From the NCBI GenBank assembly GCA_905214305.1, contig CAJMLK010000052.1, positions 1 through 19,592 on the forward strand: DNA of 19,592 nucleotides. The letters are read 5' to 3'. The stretch is from an uncultured bacterium (GTDB lineage: Bacteria; Desulfobacterota; Desulfovibrionia; Desulfovibrionales; Desulfovibrionaceae). Made by a program: the position numbers and the translations under genes. The notes below the pieces were generated by a model, which was not told the DNA's origin, searched no databases, and saw nothing but the letters and a program-made list of their open reading frames with translations. Shown here piece by piece: positions 14,362-19,592 of this stretch (position 1 is its first letter; each line of letters begins with the position of its first letter).

Positions 14362-15261
14362 TTATGCCAGCCCGAAGCGCAGGCCCGCATACCCGACCAC
14401 CCGGCTGGTATCGCCGGACGCGGCCGCCGAGGTGTCGTACAGCGCCAGCTCGGCCCAGGGGCTGCCCATGGCGTGCGCCGTAAACAGGGCCAGCGCCATG
14501 GCTCCCGCACCGCACATGGTGATGCTCTCACGCTCCACCACTGTCAGCAGGCCGTCGGGATCACAGGCAAGCACCTGCGCAAGGGCCAAGGCATCCTTGT
14601 GCAGCGTCAGTTCCTGACTCTGATAATGGTTCAGGTCAGAGCTGACTATTATGCCCACCCGCTGCCCTTCCGCCTCGAATTCCTGAATGACCCGCGCCAG
14701 AGCAAGCCCTGCGGCGCGCAAGGCATCTGGCCTGCGCGTGCCCACGCACACAGGCACAATGCTGCGCACAGACTGCGAGCGGGGCAAGGGCAGGCTTTGC
14801 AAAAATGGCAGCAGCACCTCAATGGAGTGCTCGCTCACGTGGCAAAGCTCGTCTTCGGCAAAGCCTCCGGCCGCCTGCACCAGCGCCTGTCCCAGCTCAG
14901 CATCCACCGCCATCGGCCCAAGGGGGGTCATCCAGTGGCCGTCGGTCCAGACGCCCAGCGTTCGCCCCTGCCCGGTATGGTTCGGGCACAGGATGAAAAG
15001 CCGCTGGGGCAGATTGGCCCCGGCGGTGGAGCCATCCCAGGTGCTTGCCAAAGTGCCGCCAATAACACGCCCACAGTAAACATAGCCCGCGTGGGGCAAC
15101 ATCAGCCCAAGCAAACGTGCGTTTGCCTCACGCGGTATTTCGCCGGGGACAAGATTTTCAGGCACCCCCCCGGACATGAACCACGTACGGATTTCTTTTT
15201 TCAGGTGTTCGGCGTCAGCAGGATAAAAACGTCCTGCCGCGATGGGGTGTCGTATGCTCAT
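14362..15261 (-). CDS. MEMO-family protein (AmmeMemoRadiSam system protein B)
   Basis: The 299-residue protein begins MSIRHPIAAGRFYPADAEHL, the standard start of this family, with a GGGAG site before ATG 15261. Likely metal-site residues are visible: His57 in LPHAGYVY, His95 in CPNHTG, a His in SSDLNHYQS, and a Cys in MCGAGAM. HSIEVLLPFLQ and SPWAELALYDTS are further family segments. In many bacteria the family is associated with AMMECR1 and a radical-SAM protein; neither is present in the window, and the biochemical role is unknown. It is downstream of gabD with a 266-bp gap, so it may have its own promoter. Confidence 0.88.
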   Translation of the reverse strand: MSIRHPIAAGRFYPADAEHLKKEIRTWFMSGGVPENLVPGEIPREANARLLGLMLPHAGYVYCGRVIGGTLASTWDGSTAGANLPQRLFILCPNHTGQGRTLGVWTDGHWMTPLGPMAVDAELGQALVQAAGGFAEDELCHVSEHSIEVLLPFLQSLPLPRSQSVRSIVPVCVGTRRPDALRAAGLALARVIQEFEAEGQRVGIIVSSDLNHYQSQELTLHKDALALAQVLACDPDGLLTVVERESITMCGAGAMALALFTAHAMGSPWAELALYDTSAAASGDTSRVVGYAGLRFGLA

Positions 15262-15457
15262 GGCTGCTCCCGGATTTAGCGTCTCAGAAAAAAGCTGCGA
15301 ACCCTGCGACCAGGGCAAGCCGGGCCTGTATGCCCGGTGTCTCCGCGCGCTGCCGCCCAATCAAAACATTTTATAACATAGTCTATGGACTCTTTAGAGC
15401 ACATTTATGGCTTTTTTGAAAGACCCTTTCCGCAGATTCCCTCCGCCTGCGGCCATT

Positions 15458-15493
15458 TCTCTGCCCCGTGAAAATTTCGGCACGGGGCAGAGA
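15458..15493 (-). terminator. Hairpin downstream of gabD, possible terminator
   Basis: A perfect 13-bp stem (15458-15470 with 15481-15493) and a 10-nt loop lie 34 nt past the gabD stop. No U-run follows on the minus strand, so it may only slow or stabilise the transcript. The rest of the gap to the MEMO start holds only a 6-bp CCGGGC/GCCCGG hairpin near 15320. Confidence 0.5.
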
Positions 15494-15527
15494 GGCCAGA
15501 TGTAATGTGAAAATAAATACAGGCCGA

Positions 15528-16994
15528 CTATGCCTGTGCAAGACCGCCAAGCAAGGCGTAGTGCGTTTCCATATATTCCAGCAGCCCTTCCCGGCCGCCC
15601 TCGCGCCCGAGGCCGCTGCCCTTGACGCCGCCAAAGGGCGTTTCCGCCGAGGCCAGCCCCGCATCATTGACGCCGACCATACCGAAACGCAAACCCTGCC
15701 AGAGCCGCCACACACGCCCCATATCCCTTGTGCAGACATAGGACGCCAGGCCGTATTCCGTATCATTGGCAAGGCTTATGGCTTCTTCTTCACTTTCAAA
15801 AGACATGACGGCCGCCACAGGGCCGAATATTTCTTCATGAAAAAGGCGCATGTCGGGCCGCAGCCCCGTAAGCAGCGTGGGTTCATAAAAATTTCCCCCA
15901 AGGCTGTGCGGCTGCCCGCCTGTGACGCGGCACGCGCCCTTTTCCTGCGCGTCACGCACAAGCGCGTCCACATGTTCCACGGCTTCGGTATTGATGAGCG
16001 GCCCCATTGTGGTGTCGGCCTTCAGCCCGTCCCCCACATGCAGCTTGCGTATGCCGTGCAGCAGACGGCGCACAAAGGCATCAAGAACATCCTTGTGCAC
16101 CAGAAAACGGTTGGCGCAGATGCAGGTTTGACCGGCGTTACGGAACTTGTTGCCCAGGGCCATGCCCGCAGCCTGATCCAGGTCTGCATCATCAAAGACG
16201 ATAAACGGCGCATTGCCGCCCAGTTCCAGAGAAAGGCGCTTGAGGGTGGGGCCGCACTGGGCCGCGAGCTTTTTGCCCACAGGCGTGGAGCCTGTGAAGC
16301 TGAGCTTGCGCACAAGCGGGCTTGAGGCAATGACCGAGCCGATGGCCCCGGCATTGCCCGTAATGACGTTGAACACCCCGGCAGGAATGCCCACCCGCAC
16401 GGCCAGTTCCGCCAGAGCAAGCGCGCTGTAGGGCGTGGCGCTGGCGGGCTTGACAATGACAGTGCAGCCCGCGGCCAATGCCGGAGCCACCTTGCGCGGT
16501 ATCATGGACATGGGGAAGTTCCACGGGGTCAGGGCGGCGGCCACTCCAAGGGGGGCGTGCCGGGTCAGCGCCTGAACGCCGTGGCGGAAGGTGGGCACAA
16601 CCTCACCACTTACCCGCCTCGCCTCTTCGGCATACCACGGAAAGTAGGAAGCACCCTGAAGAATCTCTGCTCTGGCTTCGGCCAGCGGCTTGCCCTCTTC
16701 GAGGGTGAGCAGGCGGGCCAAGTCTTCAAGATTGGCATGGATGGACTGTTCCCAGGCGTGCAGATAGGCGCCGCGCTCCTGCGGGCTTCTGGCCTTCCAG
16801 GCTTCAAAGGCCGCATGAGCGGACTCCACGGCATGCCGGGCCTCGGCCTCCCCGCAGTTGGGCACATGCCCCAGCAGCTTGCCGTTGGCCGGATTGATGA
16901 CGTCTATTACACTTTTGTCCGCCGCATCGCCCCACTGCCCGTTGATCAGGCAGTGAGGACGAAAGAGGCTTTTATCTTGCAATATTCGATGCAT
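15528..16994 (-). CDS. gabD: NAD(P)-dependent succinate-semialdehyde dehydrogenase
   Basis: The 488-residue protein belongs to the aldehyde dehydrogenase superfamily and is most like GabD, which oxidises succinate semialdehyde to succinate; E. coli GabD has 482 residues. Key residues are Asn159 in TPWNFP, Glu257 in LELGGNAP as general base, and Cys291 in GQTCICANR as nucleophile. Lys182 and Ser185 in VKPASATPYSALALAEL match the pattern linked to NADP use in GabD. EEIFGPV and the GLGREGG...EYMETHYAL end are also typical. A GGGGG site precedes ATG 16994. It starts only 29 bp after the pyrC stop, so it probably shares the pyr transcript. A related semialdehyde dehydrogenase specificity (for example glutarate) cannot be excluded. 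Confidence 0.88.
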   Translation of the reverse strand: MHRILQDKSLFRPHCLINGQWGDAADKSVIDVINPANGKLLGHVPNCGEAEARHAVESAHAAFEAWKARSPQERGAYLHAWEQSIHANLEDLARLLTLEEGKPLAEARAEILQGASYFPWYAEEARRVSGEVVPTFRHGVQALTRHAPLGVAAALTPWNFPMSMIPRKVAPALAAGCTVIVKPASATPYSALALAELAVRVGIPAGVFNVITGNAGAIGSVIASSPLVRKLSFTGSTPVGKKLAAQCGPTLKRLSLELGGNAPFIVFDDADLDQAAGMALGNKFRNAGQTCICANRFLVHKDVLDAFVRRLLHGIRKLHVGDGLKADTTMGPLINTEAVEHVDALVRDAQEKGACRVTGGQPHSLGGNFYEPTLLTGLRPDMRLFHEEIFGPVAAVMSFESEEEAISLANDTEYGLASYVCTRDMGRVWRLWQGLRFGMVGVNDAGLASAETPFGGVKGSGLGREGGREGLLEYMETHYALLGGLAQA

Positions 16995-17023
16995 ATGAAC
17001 CCCCGTTTATGCACGGGCGGGGG

Positions 17024-18286
17024 TCAGAAGAGCTGTTTGCCCTCCATCCAGTGATGCTTGACGCGCCCGCGCAATGTCTGCCCCAGAAAGGGCGTGTTCA
17101 GGCTTTTGGAATACATGGTTTCCCTTGAGGCAACCCATGTTTCGTCCGGATCAAACAAAAAGAAATCTGCCGGGTCACCGGGGATAAAGCCGTTCCACGG
17201 CAAGGCGAAAATTTCGCCCGGGCGGCGGGACCACAGACGGTGCGCGTCGGCTTCGGTCAGCACGCCTTCGCACACAAGCCCCCAGGTCAGGCTCAGAGCC
17301 AGATCAAGGCCGGTAAAGCCGCAGGGGGCCTCGTCCAGAGTGCCGTCTTTTTCATGCGCCGCATGCGGCGCATGGTCGGTCACAAGAATATCCACAATGC
17401 CTGTTTTTACCGCTTCACGCAGGGCATCGCGATCGCGTGCGGTACGCAGGGGCGGGCTGACCTTGGCCTGAGTACTATAGTTCTCAAGCGCATGCTCATC
17501 CAGCAGCAGGTAATGCGGGCAGGTTTCCGCACTGACCTTGACGCCCCGCGCCTTGGCCCAGCGGATGACGTCCACCGTCAGCTCCGCCGAGACATGCGCG
17601 ATATGCACGGGAATATCAAGATATTCCGCAAGCATTATATCACGCGCGGCCTGCACGGCCTCCCCGGTCGGGGGCTGCCCCTTGAGGCCCAGCAAACCGC
17701 TCACGTAGCCTTCGTGCATGATCCATCCACGGGCCAGATGCGGGTCTTCGCAGTGGTCAATGAGCACCAGCCCGAGGTCAGCGGCATATTCCATGATGCG
17801 TCGCACAAGCTCGGCGTTTTCCAGCGGGCGGCCGTCATTGGAAACGGCCACGCAACCGGCTTCCCTGAGTTCCGCCAGAGGAGCCATGATCTCTCCCTTG
17901 AGGCCCACGGTGGCGGCGGCCACAGGAAACAGGCGGGGCCCGTGAGGGTGACTCTGACGGGCCTTGTCCAGCATATGGCGGGTAACGCTTGCCGTATCGT
18001 TGACGGGCCTGGTATTCGCCATGCACATGACCCCGCCGAAACCGCCGCGCGCGGCGGCCTCAAGCCCCGAGGCCACGTCTTCCTTGTACTCGAAGCCGGG
18101 TTCGCGCAGGTGTACGTGGGCGTCAATGAGGCTCGGCATGAGCACAAGACCCCGCGCATCGAAAATTTCGCAGCCTTCGGGGGGCGTGTGATGTCCCGCC
18201 GGGGTCATGGTCGTAATTTTTCCGCCGGTTACCAGAAGATCCACCGGGGCTTCCAGGTGGCGGGCATTTTTTATGCAAAGCCTCAT
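17024..18286 (-). CDS. pyrC: Dihydroorotase
   Basis: The 420-residue enzyme cyclises N-carbamoyl-aspartate to dihydroorotate in pyrimidine synthesis. It is the long (type I) class. Metal and active-site residues are present: His57 and His59 in DAHVHLREPG, Asn91 in MANTRP, Asp151 in SNDGRP, His178 in DHCED, His231 in IAHVSA, and Asp304 in TDHAPH. The start overlaps the stop of pyrB by 4 bp (ATGA), so the two are translationally coupled. Class I dihydroorotases often work with aspartate transcarbamoylase in a complex; whether this one does is inference. No truncation or missing residue is seen. Confidence 0.94.
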   Translation of the reverse strand: MRLCIKNARHLEAPVDLLVTGGKITTMTPAGHHTPPEGCEIFDARGLVLMPSLIDAHVHLREPGFEYKEDVASGLEAAARGGFGGVMCMANTRPVNDTASVTRHMLDKARQSHPHGPRLFPVAAATVGLKGEIMAPLAELREAGCVAVSNDGRPLENAELVRRIMEYAADLGLVLIDHCEDPHLARGWIMHEGYVSGLLGLKGQPPTGEAVQAARDIMLAEYLDIPVHIAHVSAELTVDVIRWAKARGVKVSAETCPHYLLLDEHALENYSTQAKVSPPLRTARDRDALREAVKTGIVDILVTDHAPHAAHEKDGTLDEAPCGFTGLDLALSLTWGLVCEGVLTEADAHRLWSRRPGEIFALPWNGFIPGDPADFFLFDPDETWVASRETMYSKSLNTPFLGQTLRGRVKHHWMEGKQLF

Positions 18287-19239
18287 GCACGACCTCCGTC
18301 ATTGCGCGTCGCCAGAAGATAAAGCACGGCCATGCGCGTGGCTACGCCCGCAGCCACCTGATCGAGCACCAGACTCGCGGGGGCATCGGCCATATCGTCT
18401 GAAATTTCCAGTCCCCGGTTCATGGGGCCGGGGTGCAGCACAGTTGCGCCGGGCCGGGCCAGCGCCATGTGGTCAAGGCCAAGGCAGAAGCGCCGCGAAT
18501 ACTCGGCCAGATCGGGCAAAAGCCCTGCCTGCTGGCGTTCCAGCTGCAAACGCAGGCACATTACGGCGTCCACATCGCGCACAGCCTGCTTCAGGTCGGT
18601 ATATACCTCCACCGGCCAGTGGTCTACCCCGGCAGGCAGCAGGGTGCGCGGAGCGCAGACCCGCACGCGCACGCCAAGACCGGTAAGCAGGTGGATATTG
18701 GAACGCGCCACCCGGCTGTGGGCAATGTCGCCCAGAATCAGCAGGGTGCGGCCCTCAAAGGAATTTTTCCAGGCTTCACGCAGGCTGAAGCAGTCCAGCA
18801 GCGCCTGTGTGGGATGTGCATGCCAGCCATCGCCGCCGTTCACCACGCCGCAGGGCAGCAGCTCCGCCACGTAGCGGGCCGCCCCGCTGCTGGAGTGCCG
18901 CATGACGATAACATCCGGAGACATGGCCTGAAGCGTCAGGGCCGTGTCCTTGAGGCTTTCGCCCTTGTTGAGGCTTGATCCGCTCTTGCCCAGCGCAAAG
19001 GTGTCTGCCGAAAGGCGCTTGCCCGCAACGTCAAAGGAGGTTTTGGTGCGCGTGCTGTTTTCCACAAAAAAAAGCACCACGGTCTTGCCCTTGAGGGTGG
19101 GAACCTTCTTGACCGGGCGGCTGTTTATTTCCTGAAAGCTGACGGCCAGATCGAGCAGATGCATGGTATCTTCTCTGCTCAGCTGCGTTACGTCCAGCAG
19201 GTCCTTGTGCGGCCAGTGGTAGCGATTGTCGGTATTCAT
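18283..19239 (-). CDS. pyrB: Aspartate carbamoyltransferase catalytic subunit
   Basis: The 318-residue enzyme joins carbamoyl phosphate and aspartate, the committed step of pyrimidine synthesis. The carbamoyl-phosphate site STRT (residues 62-65 in FFVENSTRTKTSF), SGSSLNKGESLKDT with its lysine, VMRHSSSGAA, HPTQALLD (142-149) and HPGPMNRG are all intact. ATG 19239 is chosen because the conserved part begins there, although the Shine-Dalgarno is poor; that would fit coupling to, or re-initiation after, the upstream leader peptide. The frame stays open to 19422, but that part crosses a terminator. No pyrI regulatory gene is adjacent. Expression is probably set by the leader attenuator. Confidence 0.94.
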   Translation of the reverse strand: MNTDNRYHWPHKDLLDVTQLSREDTMHLLDLAVSFQEINSRPVKKVPTLKGKTVVLFFVENSTRTKTSFDVAGKRLSADTFALGKSGSSLNKGESLKDTALTLQAMSPDVIVMRHSSSGAARYVAELLPCGVVNGGDGWHAHPTQALLDCFSLREAWKNSFEGRTLLILGDIAHSRVARSNIHLLTGLGVRVRVCAPRTLLPAGVDHWPVEVYTDLKQAVRDVDAVMCLRLQLERQQAGLLPDLAEYSRRFCLGLDHMALARPGATVLHPGPMNRGLEISDDMADAPASLVLDQVAAGVATRMAVLYLLATRNDGGRA

Positions 19240-19259
19240 GGCAGTGCTGTGTAAAAGGT

Positions 19260-19286
19260 AAAAAAAAGCCCCGCTTTTCAACGGGG
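19260..19286 (-). terminator. Attenuator terminator in the pyrB leader
   Basis: On the minus strand CCCCGT and GCGGGG pair around a 6-nt loop (19269-19286) and are followed by GC-flanked T8 (19260-19267), 20 nt before the pyrB start. The stop codon of the leader peptide falls in the loop. A ribosome at that stop would block the stem and allow transcription into pyrB. Confidence 0.82.
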
Positions 19287-19400
19287 AACAACGGGGGCGG
19301 CTGCGGCCCTGAACTTCGGAAACCTCAAAAAATCCGGCAGACCGGGCGTTGGAAAAAACGCCCGTCCAGAACCAGCTGTTTCGGGAGCGGCAGACATCAT
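19278..19400 (-). CDS. pyrL-like leader peptide of the pyrB operon
   Basis: This 40-codon ORF is too small for most gene finders. It begins with two adjacent ATG codons (19398-19400, 19395-19397) after AAAAAGGA, so the second ATG has the better spacing. The peptide starts MMSAAPETAGSGRAFF and ends AAAAPVVPR, with TGA at 19278-19280 in the loop of the terminator. E. coli pyrL (44 codons) has the same placement relative to its terminator and to pyrB. The peptide sequence itself is not expected to matter; its translation would couple the ribosome to RNA polymerase. No promoter could be assigned with confidence in 19401-19506. Confidence 0.7.
   Translation of the reverse strand: MMSAAPETAGSGRAFFPTPGLPDFLRFPKFRAAAAPVVPR
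19327..19364 (-). promoter_or_regulatory. UTP-sensitive pause region in the pyrB leader
   Basis: The minus strand has an 8-bp hairpin CGGGCGTT/AACGCCCG (19343-19364) containing a U6 run (19353-19358). An overlapping CCGG-TCTG-CCGG stem (19334-19345) is followed one base later by a second U6 run (19327-19332), 41 nt before the terminator. U-tracts after hairpins are where RNA polymerase pauses when UTP is low, giving the leader ribosome time to catch up. Confidence 0.65.
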
Positions 19401-19506
19401 GTCCTTTTTGTAGGCGTGCCAAGGGGCTTTGTAAAGCAAAAAGTCTGTTGACGCCCGCGGGACCTTTGTCTAGTTAGAAGAAGGCCATACCGTCGGGCGC
19501 GCCCCG

Positions 19507-19592
19507 GAGCAATTTCACTTTTACATTGCTCTGACGGCTGCGTGAGCAGACGTTCGCTACGGAGGCGCAAGCGCAGTTTATCTGCGCGGTTA
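19507..19592 (+). repeat. Dispersed repeat family A, copy 3 (cut by the window edge)
   Basis: It begins GAGCAATTTCACTTTTACAT with a GAGCAAT/ATTGCTC hairpin and continues through the GCAGACG block and the AGGCGCAAGCGCAGTTTATC segment to GCGCGGTTA. It matches 8794-8880 with scattered substitutions. It lies upstream of the pyr leader, and the rest is outside the window. Confidence 0.85.

Noticed and set aside
1..19592. CRISPR array, tRNA, rRNA or IS transposase
   Set aside because: No regularly spaced repeats of CRISPR size, no tRNA-like cloverleaf and no transposase motifs were seen; the repeats present are short tandem units or dispersed elements.

Overview
This is a GC-rich window of bacterial chromosome that reads as Desulfovibrio or a close relative. 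The reasons are an orange-protein (ORP/NifX) cluster with paired ferredoxin-MinD ATPases, a DUF134-NifX fusion and a DsrE-family protein. No phage, plasmid, rRNA, tRNA, CRISPR or transposase gene is visible. All genes except dsrE-like and thiM lie on the minus strand.

Layout from left to right. (1) 1-7120: an outer-membrane translocation pair, tamA then tamB on the minus strand, with a 1-nt start/stop overlap, a promoter and a strong hairpin terminator; TamA carries a lipoprotein-type signal. (2) 7323-8794: a small DsrE-like protein and thiM (thiazole kinase) on the plus strand. (3) 9005-10481: a DUF134-NifX fusion followed by a TetR regulator and a terminator, minus strand. (4) 10482-11199: a stretch with no convincing gene. 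(5) 11200-14147: an orp-like operon (ORP/NifX protein, two overlapping ferredoxin-MinD ATPases, then a second NifX protein) from a sigma70-like promoter with a palindrome over its -10. (6) 14362-16994: a MEMO-family protein and a GabD-type aldehyde dehydrogenase. (7) 17024-19400: pyrB and pyrC overlapping by ATGA, preceded by a leader.

The most notable regulatory structure is the pyrB leader. It is a 40-codon ORF with a ribosome-binding site, two U6 tracts preceded by or containing hairpins, and an intrinsic terminator whose 5' side contains the leader stop codon, 20 nt before pyrB. This is the layout of UTP-sensing, translation-coupled attenuation as in E. coli pyrL-pyrBI.

The other theme is two families of about 150-bp intergenic repeats. 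Family A is at 8792, inverted at 11042, and partial at 19507. Family B is at the left edge and at 11620. They share an AGAGCA...TGCTCTA end architecture and internal hairpins, and two copies supply the stop codon of the neighbouring gene (thiM and a MinD ATPase). They look like non-autonomous mobile elements or structured elements.
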